A stretch of 64,000 nt of DNA from Lepiota brunneoincarnata (lineage: Eukaryota > Basidiomycota > Agaricomycetes > Agaricales > Agaricaceae): the NCBI GenBank assembly GCA_023014365.1, contig JAEBUN010000010.1:186001-250000 (forward strand), given 5' to 3'. A model generated the notes under the pieces. That model worked only from the letters and a program-made list of their open reading frames with translations, was not told the origin of the DNA and made no database searches. The stretch's first letter is position 1. Each line of letters opens with the position of its first letter. The translations under genes and the position numbers were made by a program. Of the stretch, positions 55,365-64,000 are shown one piece after another.

Positions 55365-56874
55365 CCAACCTAACCCTGCCACCGATACCGCTGACGACCA
55401 ACCAGACAGGACCAACAGTCCTTATATCATCCGGCATACCTTCCTTCCCTCCAATCAACCCGAGATACGATCCATCCTTTTACACGAAGTTCCCTTTCAT
55501 ATTACCGGAACCCGTCTTAAACGCAGTCCAGCGATGGTACCCCTGGTCGACACCTGCTGGAAGACATTTACTGCTCTCTGTATCACAAGCGCCTCGTCCA
55601 CGACCGAGCAACAGAATTCGAAAAACTATGCGCCACTATTCTTTCTAGCGCAACAGAGGAACAGGACCGCGATACCATTTCTGCCATGTTATCAACCGCT
55701 CTCACTGAATTCCCGTTCGAGAGTCCGATCCCAAGCCCGAGCAATGGAAGCGGAAGTCAGGACCGCCCTATCCTACCTATCGGGACCACCACCCAACCTC
55801 CCAACCCTCCCATGGTGGATACGAGTAACCAACCATCAAGTGTTGTACAAGCTATATCTGCTTCTAATGACGCCCCCATCGGGACTACCACCACTCACTT
55901 ATCCACCACCCAAACTCGCTGCAATTGCTGCCGTCGATTTGGCCATATCAAAGCAGGATGCCCGCGCTACCAATGTCGATATTGTCGAAAGATTGCCCCA
56001 GGCCATTACGAGAAGCACTGCGAGAGAAACCCTTACCAGCATCAACCCGCAAGTATGGTACCTGGCCTGTATCGCCGCCCACGAGGAATACCAAGCAGAG
56101 CTCGATCCCTCACACGCGAAACCACAAACAACAATATTCGACACATTGTTGCAAGCACCGAGCAGCGCCCCGCTTCAGCCAGACCCCTCCGCACCCGAAT
56201 TCAAAATGCCCCCATCGTCATTCCGACCACCAACGCCACCACCACATCTGCTAGCGGAAGCCACCGACTTCCTGAATCGATCCTTCGGCGCACCCGCCAC
56301 CATTCACTCCAGAGAACCCATCGTCATCGACCTCACCCAAGACCCGCCATCCCCAGACCACCAAGCTACCGAAGCGACTCCCCAGAACCCGACCCATACT
56401 TCGACTGGGACCCCATCGCCGAATCAAACATTACAGGAGAGCCTGTCGGATTATACTGAAGATATGTCTGATGAGGACATCAGACCTTACAAAGGGGATA
56501 ATGTTATGAACAGTCCAGACCGGGAGGAACAAGAACTATTGTTCGACTTTACAAGATGGGTACAGGAGACTACAGACCAATTACGGGCACAAGAATACGA
56601 AGACGAGGAAGGGGAATATTACACCGCCATGCAGGACCTGGCGAGAGAAGCAGGAATGGAGATAACCTTGGAGGATATATTGGAATACCCCGAGGACGAG
56701 GAAGATAACCATGGATCAACTGACCCAACCTCCGATACGGATGGAAGCACTGAGAGAATGGAGAGCGAGAACGGAGAGGACTCCATGGAGATACAATCGG
56801 GAGAAGAAGATTATGAGTCAGAGGAAAGCGATGGAACATCGCACAGCAGTAGCAAGAGTACTGACTCATTGTAA
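55246..56874 (+). CDS. Element B ORF3 fused to LTR ORF (542 codons)
   Basis: Starts at the ORF3 ATG 55246 (119-nt overlap with pol). Near 55575 one T of a short CT run present in A and C is missing. The reading therefore leaves the zinc-knuckle frame and continues in the overlapping frame through the LTR boundary (56502) to the end of the LTR ORF at 56874. The zinc-knuckle frame itself stays open from 55686 to 56459. The fusion is probably a mutation of ORF3, although it shows that the second frame has no stop from there to the end. Confidence 0.6.
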   Translation: MTQPPNTRATTPDLPEPDNDGRLLIRERIISLANRVTGNSQPNPATDTADDQPDRTNSPYIIRHTFLPSNQPEIRSILLHEVPFHITGTRLKRSPAMVPLVDTCWKTFTALCITSASSTTEQQNSKNYAPLFFLAQQRNRTAIPFLPCYQPLSLNSRSRVRSQARAMEAEVRTALSYLSGPPPNLPTLPWWIRVTNHQVLYKLYLLLMTPPSGLPPLTYPPPKLAAIAAVDLAISKQDARATNVDIVERLPQAITRSTARETLTSINPQVWYLACIAAHEEYQAELDPSHAKPQTTIFDTLLQAPSSAPLQPDPSAPEFKMPPSSFRPPTPPPHLLAEATDFLNRSFGAPATIHSREPIVIDLTQDPPSPDHQATEATPQNPTHTSTGTPSPNQTLQESLSDYTEDMSDEDIRPYKGDNVMNSPDREEQELLFDFTRWVQETTDQLRAQEYEDEEGEYYTAMQDLAREAGMEITLEDILEYPEDEEDNHGSTDPTSDTDGSTERMESENGEDSMEIQSGEEDYESEESDGTSHSSSKSTDSL

Positions 56875-57199
56875 TATAAATAACACTAGGATGCCATCAG
56901 CCAGGATGTGCATCATGGTCAGGACTGCGCATGACCAGTAGAACAGCCAAGTAACCTATAACGAGTATATAGCACCTCATAGGTATAAAAGGCCTGTACA
57001 AGTAGAGATTAAAGCCCTAAGCTTTAATCTTGTTAACAGCGGTCGTTTACCTCTCTGCCTTAACTTGGCGTCTTCCCTCGTTATCTCATTGAGCGCAATC
57101 CACTAAGCTCTATAAGGCCAACCGTCTTGGACACCTTGTAGAGTGATTGAAGGCCGTCTCCAGTTATCCTCGGATACAGAAGGAGCACGGATCATAACA
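56502..57199 (+). repeat. 3' LTR of element B (LTR-A)
   Basis: 698 bp. By subfamily differences it is as close to the solo LTRs at 46448 and 63509 as to its own 5' LTR. The TATA box reads TATAAAA. Confidence 0.94.
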
Positions 57200-57441
57200 C
57201 TCTAGCCGATGCCCAATGCTGAGTCCAGCCTCATCCTTCAGCCACCCCCATCCCTGAGCCCAATCCCATGTACAGTTTTATGTTGTTGTATGTTGTTTGT
57301 GCATATTATTTCTGGTAGTCTATGTAGTGTTTGGTTACCCAGTCTGTGCACAGACTATTGCTGTACTTAAGTAGCACGCGTGCCAATTATAATTGGCACT
57401 TGAATATTAAATTGGTTCTGGCCTCTTTACTCCCCTAACAG
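57200..57441 (+). repeat. Unassigned LTR-like fragment
   Basis: Ends CCCCTAACA and contains the inverted repeat GCCAATTATAATTGGC (57383-57398). It abuts family T ORF3 on the right and B on the left. It is probably the 3' end of a further LTR whose start was removed by element B. Confidence 0.45.
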
Positions 57442-57949
57442 ATGCCCCCACTGCACTGTCTTCCAACCCTGCCATAAACAGCCCAAATACCCAGCTCAAA
57501 AGACTTGACACACCCCTTACTCCAGAGATTTGGCAGCCCATCCCTCAACTACCCCCACAACTCATAATCAATACATTGACCTCATTAACAACAACTACTA
57601 TGAGGAATGTTATGACAAGATTGCCAAATGTAACATTACAGGAGAACCATGTGGTGCCTTCCAAAGAAAACCAAACCACCCCAGCAGAAGAAAGAATAGA
57701 AAGCCCCCATTTCAGATGACTCCTGTATGACATCTTCTATCCAAGACAACCACCATCCCCAGAAACTGCCATCACACTCATCCTCCACTAAACCCCTACT
57801 CCAACCTTCTCTCCTGTCATTCCCCCTCACCCAGACTCTACTGAAAACTCCCAGGTTGATTACTACAAACCCTATTACCTAGCTGAATACCCCAAGGATG
57901 GAAACTAATGAGTTGTGATGGAAAACAACTATAAGAATGATGGACCTAA
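57442..57949 (+). pseudogene. T5: family T ORF3 end and 3' region
   Basis: Matches the T4 sequence from the CPHC box to the 3' LTR. It contains the last zinc-knuckle residues, the NITGEP tail (about 57632) and the post-ORF tail. Frames are broken. Confidence 0.75.
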
Positions 57950-58341
57950 TGTTATTAGAAACTCTATATCAGAAGGATGGTTATGTTTAGTCTATTTCTC
58001 ACATCACATGTCACTCTGAAACAATCAGTAGTGTACATCAGAAGGACTATAATTAGCTTGTGACCCATTCCCTTATCTCTGACTCATAGTTACTCTGGTC
58101 CAGGTATTTATAGTAGGAACATAGCCACATTCAATAGTATATAAGGATACAGTACATTACCATGTATCCTTATCTTAGTGTTATAAAGTTCTTGCCTCCT
58201 ATACCTCTTTGCCTCTAAACCAGCTGGACTATAGTGCTTCATCATCTCCAAGTCATGCTTAGTAGGATAGGACCAAGTCTGTATAGACATCCTGTGTCAA
58301 ACTCCATGCTACTCAAGAGTGAACCCCTAACCCAGGTACCA
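57950..58341 (+). repeat. LTR-T, 3' LTR of T5
   Basis: 392 bp, TGTTATTAGAAAC...CCCAGGTACCA, a diverged copy. It truncates the copia gag on its right. Confidence 0.8.
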
Positions 58342-59483
58342 CATATGGAGGTTCTGTTCTTGAACCTGCCCTGTGAAGACTTTGTTGTCTTTGGAGGTGG
58401 CATAAACCTCTTCTAGTAGGTCTGTCTCTTCAAAATTGGGGAGATCTTGTTCTAATTCACTGACTTCCATTGTAGCAACAATTGGGATGCTCCAGTCAGT
58501 ATCATCATTCATGATCTTGATCTTGTCATCCATTTCCACCATCAGGGCTTTGTCCTCAAAGTCATCCATGACTGCATTTACACTTGCTGACTTAGGTTTG
58601 GGTGCTTCCTTTTTGAAGCTTCAGGTGCTGACTTGTCTGCTCCCCCTTCTTTCTTTGGTTTGTGACACTAGTAGGCATAATGGCCTGGGATTCCACAGTT
58701 GTGGCACTTTTCCTTTTTGAAGTTCCTCTTTCCTGAACTCTTTTGGCTACCCCCTTCAACATTCATGGCTTTATCATTGTTGTTTTTGGTAGGACCCTTT
58801 GGTTTATTGCTTCAACATTGGTCCCACTCATCACAGATCAGGATGATCAAGATTTTGGGGTCTATTGTGAAGAAAGGAGCAGCATGGATGTGAGCAAAGG
58901 ATAATTGTGCTGAGGCATATGATGCCAACCAGCAAGGTAGGGAACCTATGACCATACTTCTGTAGTCATCATTACTGATGGTGACTCCAACTGTTGACAG
59001 TTCAACATGTTTTGCACATAATTTATATAGAAAAGCTTGGATATCTCCACATTCTGGACACTGTGCTCCCATGAACTCATATCATAGTCATGCCTGTGAG
59101 AAGGTGCCTTTGTAGGTGTATTCTTGTTTCACCTGGTTCCACATAGCCATAACAGTAGTGATATGGGCAATGATCATGAGGGTGGAGTCAGGTAACCACT
59201 GGATGAGTAGGGCACATGCAACACATTCATCACAGTCCCACTTCTCAACCATTTTGGCTGTGACAGGAGATGGGGTTGTGGTGGGTGTCTGTTCCTGTGT
59301 GGTCATTGCAGCAGCTGTCATGTCTGGCAGCTGGGGGCACATCTCAGTACCATCAAAATGGCCCCAGAGCCCCTTGCCCTGGATGGCTGCTTCAAATCTG
59401 AGCATGAAGATTGCCCAGTTTGATCCTGCTGGGTCAAGTTTTGGGACAGAGGAGGGGAGGATGTCTGATGTTGCAGAGCTCAT
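58342..59483 (-). pseudogene. Ty1/copia-type gag fragment
   Basis: On the minus strand from ATG 59483: 131 open codons (KLDPAGSNWAIFMLRFEAAI, WGHFDG), then SNDDYRSMVIGSLPCWLAS, a CCHC knuckle CHNCGIPGHYAYxC with a stop in it, and an acidic stretch ending in HMWYLG. This is the usual order of copia Gag in basidiomycetes. Protease, integrase and RT are missing: LTR-T replaces the rest at 58341. Frameshifts and stops show that it is dead. Confidence 0.82.
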
Positions 59484-59795
59484 TGTGTAGTTTTAGCAAC
59501 AGCTGGGGCCCATAACCTGTAAGAATATAAGTCTATGGATATAAGTTGAGCATGAGTATAGTGAGTATAGACATAAATGCTCACCTCAGTCACTCATTGT
59601 ATGCACAAGTACTGAGAAAAGCCTAGCTATGTGTCTGTAAACCAGGTAGCTGAAATTTTACTGAATAGCAATAGAAATGAGACAGTAAACAAATCATGAG
59701 ATCACAATTTGCATGAATAAAGTCCATATGCAAATAAAACACTAACTAAAAATGCAGCCAATGTTATGTCAACTGTCCATTGGCTGGTAAGAATC
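59484..59795 (-). other. Copia leader and possible 5' LTR
   Basis: A short leader precedes the copia gag. TGTAAGAATATAAG at 59518 may be the LTR end on the plus strand. The other end is not clear. Confidence 0.35.
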
Positions 59796-59872
59796 CAACA
59801 TCAGACACCTTGTAAAGTGATTGAAGGTCTTCTCTAGTTATCTTCAGATACAGAAGGAGCAAGGATCATAAC
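59796..59872 (+). repeat. LTR-A 3' tail fragment
   Basis: About 70 bp matching the end of LTR-A (from GACACCTTGTA to GATCATAACA) with several changes; 5' truncated. Confidence 0.75.
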
Positions 59873-59949
59873 AGCAGCAGCAAAGGTACAGCAGAGGAGG
59901 ACAGCAAGTAGGAAAGCCAGAGTGAAGAGGAGTACAGTGTTTTGTTATC

Positions 59950-60540
59950 TTTTTTTTTTTTTTTTAAATCAACAATTTATTATGCAGGGCCTGTTAGCAG
60001 TCCGTGCCAATGAGTATTTACTACATTGGATTAGCTAAAGAGATGGGGCCAGAGGCCCCATGTGATAAACTATGTATGGTTGCAAAGGGAGGGGGGGAAG
60101 GTGACAAAGAGGGAGAAGAGGGTGGTTGGCTCACTCTGGAGGCAGGAGTCCCTTGGGAAGCAGTAGGCTTTGAAGGAAAGGCAAAGGCAGCTGGGTTGTC
60201 CCGGAGAAACTGAACTAAGTCAGAGAGCAGCAGGGAAGTGTTGCACTGAAGGTTGGACTTTGTCCTTGAGAAGTAGGGGCAGTCATAGAGAATGTGGTCC
60301 TGGGTCTCCAGGAGTTCATCACATTGGCATTGGACTGGTTCATCAGGGAAGAACCGCTGGTGGTATTCCCCAATAGGGGCATGGCTGGTAATACAGTGGA
60401 TGAGGCGAGCAGTGAGAGATGGTGGGTCCTTGGTGGTTAAGATGAGCCAAGTTCCATGGTGTAGGGATGATGGGGCAAGGGGCTTGTTGCTTTTATCAAA
60501 GATGGTGAGAAATTGGGAGCCATCACTTGAGACCTATGGG
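59950..60540 (-). pseudogene. LINE (Tad-like) 3' end with poly(A) tail
   Basis: A run of 16 T at 59950-59965 is the poly(A) tail of a minus-strand insertion. Upstream on the minus strand one frame reads a typical C-terminus of a fungal non-LTR retrotransposon: LTARLIHCITSHAPIGEYHQ, then CQCDELLETQDHILYDC (Cys/His cluster), ending shortly before the 3' UTR near 60010. It is 5' truncated, and upstream frames have stops. Family assignment is by resemblance only. Confidence 0.72.
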
Positions 60541-62631
60541 AATGCAAGAGGCCCACACAGGGTACCATAAATATCCCCGTTTATTCAAAATATGCTGATG
60601 GATGGATGGGCCCCATGTGTTCAGTCACTTATACAAAAAACAACAATAAATTTATTGTGTCTGTTTAGATATTTTGCAGAGTCTATATATACATGGCACA
60701 TTATTTTAGACTATCTTAATTGTCTCTGTAGGCACCATTTATCTGCTCACTGAAATAGAAAATATAATTAAATAATTGGTGTATGTATATAGGTCCATTT
60801 AGTTTAACAAAAGTGCCCAAACATATGGTGCTGGAAATGGAAAATTGGCATGTCTTCCACAGGTGGCATGCATGATTCCCATGCATTCCGTCCAAGTAAT
60901 TAAATTTGCAGGGGAATGTGTGGGAGCCATGCAGTGCTTTGTATTTTCAGAAGATATAAGACCCTTTTCTTGAGTGGCCCACAAGCAGGTGCGGGAGTGG
61001 GCTGCTGGGATATATCCTTTTTTGTGGTATCGCACACTACTGAGAGAGAACCGTGTTGACATACTCCCTGGTAGATGAAGCTACCCTCTGATTTTGGTGA
61101 CTATTTCCAAGAGGCTATCCGGGGACTGATGCAACAGGGCAGTGTGCTGGTTGAAGAAAAAATATCTGGTGGGTATGTCTTGGTAGATACACTAATCCTG
61201 ATGGGCTGGAATAAGGTCTCACTTTCTAGCACTTAGGATGCCTAAGTTGACTTGGGGCTATGTTGTGATCATCTGAGCCAGAAAAGTTTGGTTTGAGTGG
61301 AAAGCGACAGTGTTTGGTATGTCATCCAGGCTACTTACCTGTTTGCGACAACCCATTATGTCTTCAATCTACCAGCCATCCTTGCAGTGGTCTTGGGTTG
61401 CTTGAAAGGAAGAATCACACCTGAAATAGAGTGGAAACTAGGCGAGTTGTGGAGTTGGTCAAAGTAATGTTAGAAACTCTTGAAGGACAGGATGCCACTC
61501 ACTGTATGGACCTGACAGTGGTACAGTACCCATTTTTGCCTTCTCTGCAACTCAGAAACTCGATTCTGCATGATCAGGATTCAGTATCAGTAAGGAGGAG
61601 TATCTGGAATCGAGTTACACAAGTTGTTGAATGCAACGTTAATGTCCGCATGAGCATGGAAGAAGTGGAGGGTGATGAATTATGTGTTTGGAGGTGGGTG
61701 GGATCGCACAGATTTAGTTAGCACACCAGATTGTCTGGAAGATAGATTCTTGAGTAGATGCTATGCAAAAAAAAAGTGATGCAGTTTTTGCAAATGACTA
61801 ATGTATGAGGTATTTACTGCATCTGTCTAGGGTAAACTACAGAAATGGTATCCCTCCAGACAGGCTTCTAGCCGTTTCTCTTCCCATTGGGGTTCATAGA
61901 GCCCATCCAACTTGCCATTTACTTATCCATTGGAGGGGGAACCTTTGAATGTTAGTGATCCTAGCAAAGTAAAGCTGTTGATCCTGGACTGTCCACTGGG
62001 GTTGATACAATGACTGAATTTGTACATTCCTCCACCTAGATTGTTTGAGTAATCACACATCTGTCAACAAAACCTAAACTTACCTGTAAAAACCATATAC
62101 ATGACCTGACACATGGATACATGTTTGAGCTTTGGGAATTCGATAACAACGAGGGGAGAATTGGCTCCCAAAAGGCACATAGGTCATAATAAACACAAAA
62201 ATCTCTGGATTTGAGGCTGTAGACCTTGTTATGAAGCTAGTGGTGATGACATACCTTTAGCATTGTGATGGATTTTTCCAGACAATGCAAGGGGTCAGGA
62301 AGAGGATGAAAGTTGTTTTGAGCAAACACACCTGGTATCACCCATCAAATTTGGCATGGCCTACTCATCTTCCCCATCTTTGGGCCTCTGGCATACTTGG
62401 TTAACACAAAACCGATATGGAGATGTGTATGGATAATCCAAATCACATTGGTAGGCTATGGAGCCTCTGAACTAGCATATTTGGATATTCCAAGATATGC
62501 AGGTCTGACTCTGCACTGAGCGCAGCATAAACAATGGTGAGTAAGGTGAAGGAAGGATGGAGCAGTGGTCATGATGGGGGCTGAGAGAAGAGTGGGTCAC
62601 ATTTCCTGTGACTTTATCGCATCAATTGTGA
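60541..62631. other. Unassigned sequence without a supported gene
   Basis: About 2.1 kb with no similarity that I can see to the elements in the window. Short open stretches (for example 61431-61721 plus and 60799-61062 minus) lack recognisable motifs. It may be host intergenic DNA or a decayed transposon. Confidence 0.5.
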
Positions 62632-63150
62632 CTCATCAATGCCCCTCAACATGATGCCGCTCCCCCTTCACTCGACCCTCATCGCTTTGCCCCTTTATCT
62701 CTGTGTTTCAGAATATCCATCACAGATAGTAGAATTGTAGATTGGTTTAACCGGATACAGTTTAGGATGGGAACTGAAGCTGGTCATGTGTTGCTTATCG
62801 ATAGTCAGGTGTATTATTCTCCAAACTCAGTCTGTGATTTGGTTTTGCCCAATGCTGGAGAAGATGTAGGAGGATTGTTAAAGGTTGGAGGATCTGTTCC
62901 AAGTGATATGCAGCGGCCATGCTGGTGGTCACCTGCAATGGAGTGGCTTGGTTTTCTACCTTGTGTTCCTGTCCCATTTACCAGAGTTCTGTTTGACATC
63001 CTCTCCTATATACCTTGCTGTATGATGAAGATTGATGTGGTCAGGCATATCTTGCCACAAAGCCTAGCAAACCAGTGGCTAGTCATTGACAAACTACTGG
63101 CTCAGGTAACCAAGGAATTGGGCTCACATTATGCCCTTCATTACCGCTGA
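62632..63150 (+). CDS. Unidentified ORF truncated by repeat W
   Basis: A frame open from 62632 (after TGA 62629-62631), with an ATG at 62767, runs to a TGA at 63148-63150 that is formed by the first three bases of repeat W. The original reading therefore ran further right. The protein has RIVDWFNRIQ and a moderately hydrophobic stretch (FTRVLFDILSYIPC). A TTTCAG at 62707-62712 could be an intron end. No family is recognised. It is the only candidate here for non-transposon coding sequence. Confidence 0.35.
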   Translation, partial: LINAPQHDAAPPSLDPHRFAPLSLCFRISITDSRIVDWFNRIQFRMGTEAGHVLLIDSQVYYSPNSVCDLVLPNAGEDVGGLLKVGGSVPSDMQRPCWWSPAMEWLGFLPCVPVPFTRVLFDILSYIPCCMMKIDVVRHILPQSLANQWLVIDKLLAQVTKELGSHYALHYR

Positions 63151-63508
63151 AAAGGTGGAGAAACTTTCGTTGGTTTTGATATAGATAGTGGGCTTGTTTT
63201 CACTAAGCTTAGCCGCAATTTGATAAGCTTAAGCTAATACAAGTGGAATGAGATAGATAATGAACAGTTTCGTCTTTTAGGGTGTTCTGGGGGTGCGTTC
63301 TGACAGCAAAATTCAAGAGAGTAGTGTTTTTAGAGGTTAACAAACAGCCATTGAAGTTATCTTAGCTGTACGGTGCAACAATGAAAGGACAATCCCTGCC
63401 AATTCAAAGCGCTGGGTCTCTGGTCTCTGGTCTCTGGTCTCTGAACTCTGGTCTCTGTCTCTGTCTCTGTCTCTAGCACTCTGGAACTCTAAACTCTAAA
63501 CTCTGGTC
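63148..63508 (-). repeat. Repeat W copy 3, truncated
   Basis: Starts TGAAAAGGTGG and matches the first 350 bases or so of copy 2, including the CTCTGGT/CTCTGT tandem repeats. It is cut at 63509 by LTR-A. Confidence 0.8.
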
Positions 63509-64000
63509 TGTTATGAACAGTCCAGACCGGGAGGAACAAGAACTATTGTTCGACTTTACAAGATGGGTACAGGAGACTACAGACCAATTACGGGCACAAG
63601 AATACGAAGACGAGGAAGGGGAATATTACACCGCCATGCAGGACCTGGCGAGAGAAGCAGGAATGGAGATAACCTTGGAGGATATATTGGAATACCCCGA
63701 GGACGAGGAAGATAACCATGGATCAACCGACCCAACCTCCGATACGGATGGAAGCACTGAGAGAATGGAGAGCGAGAACGGAGAGGACTCCATGGAGATA
63801 CAATCGGGAGAAGAAGATTATGAGTCAGAGGAAAGCGATGGAACGTCGCACAGCAGTAACAAGAGTACTGACTCATTGTAATATAAATAACACTAGGATG
63901 CCATCAGCCAGGATGTGCATCATGGTCAGGACTGCGCACGACCAGTAGAACAGCCAAGTAACCTATAACGAGTATATAGCACCTCATAGGTATATAAGGC
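63509..64000 (+). repeat. LTR-A, runs out of the window
   Basis: First 492 bp of an LTR-A, preceded by tggtc (63504-63508). The LTR ORF at 63513-63881 is 122 codons and open. Whether it is solo or the start of an element cannot be seen. Confidence 0.92.

Larger units (their letters stand above)
48955..57199 (+). mobile_element. Element B: best preserved family A chromovirus
   Basis: 8,245 bp with LTRs at 48955-49656 (702 bp) and 56502-57199 (698 bp). Order: primer site (49659-49670), leader, gag, GGATTTT, pol as one open frame, ORF3, LTR. One stop in gag and a one-base deletion in ORF3 are the only breaks seen. The LTRs differ by roughly a dozen substitutions plus a 4-base insertion, more than in element A. 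The flanks gtaca (left) and ctcta (right) do not match, so the ends may come from different insertions or a flank was rearranged. Confidence 0.94.

Noticed and set aside
59950..59965. Poly-T run as a terminator
   Set aside because: Its position at the end of a minus-strand LINE reading frame makes it a poly(A) tail.

Overview
This window contains no recognisable intact host gene. It is a nested stack of retrotransposon sequence from a filamentous fungus, most likely a basidiomycete. That assignment is an inference from the chromodomain-bearing Ty3/gypsy elements (chromoviruses), a Ty1/copia Gag and a LINE tail of kinds familiar from Agaricomycetes. There is no rRNA, tRNA or CRISPR array that I can see. 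Names used here: family A (elements A, B, C and the solo LTRs called LTR-A, about 700 bp), family F (element F and one solo LTR, 453 bp), family T (T1-T5, LTR-T, about 390-420 bp), family D, family E, and repeat W (TG...CA ends, 1.3-1.6 kb). Layout: 1-11271 is an old, broken family E element. It is split by element A (932-9097, 5-bp target duplication ggatt) and by a solo family F LTR (10329-10781). 11272-13974 is the 3' part of T1 on the minus strand, carrying a nested solo LTR-T. 13975-36029 is element D on the plus strand. Its 5' LTR is split by T2 (14362-28143, minus strand, duplication aagtt). T2 is itself split by F (16738-22902, minus strand, duplication tgttg, identical LTRs). D also carries two solo LTR-A copies. 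36030-46303 is element C, an older family A copy holding two copies of repeat W. 46304-48954 holds family T fragments plus one solo LTR-A. 48955-57199 is element B, the best preserved family A element. 57200-60540 holds an LTR fragment, T5, a minus-strand copia gag, an LTR-A tail and a LINE 3' end with a poly(A) tail. 60541-63147 is unassigned and ends in an unidentified ORF cut by a third repeat W, which is in turn cut by an LTR-A that runs out of the window. How the genes work together: each autonomous element makes Gag and a Pol (protease, reverse transcriptase, RNase H, integrase, chromodomain). Pol lies in the -1 frame of Gag, and a slippery heptamer (GGATTTT in families A and F, AAATTTT in D) sits just before the gag stop. 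Families A, D, F and T each have a 10-12 nt stretch about 34-35 nt downstream of a TATA-like box in the LTR that is exactly complementary to the sequence 1-2 nt inside the 5' LTR. This is the arrangement expected for Tf1/sushi-type self-primed reverse transcription. Families A and T also carry a third gene after pol (ORF3) with tandem CCHC zinc knuckles. In family A a second long frame overlaps ORF3 and runs into the 3' LTR, whose own 122-codon acidic ORF becomes its C-terminus. Most inactivating stops are CGA-to-TGA changes, which suggests cytosine methylation and deamination.
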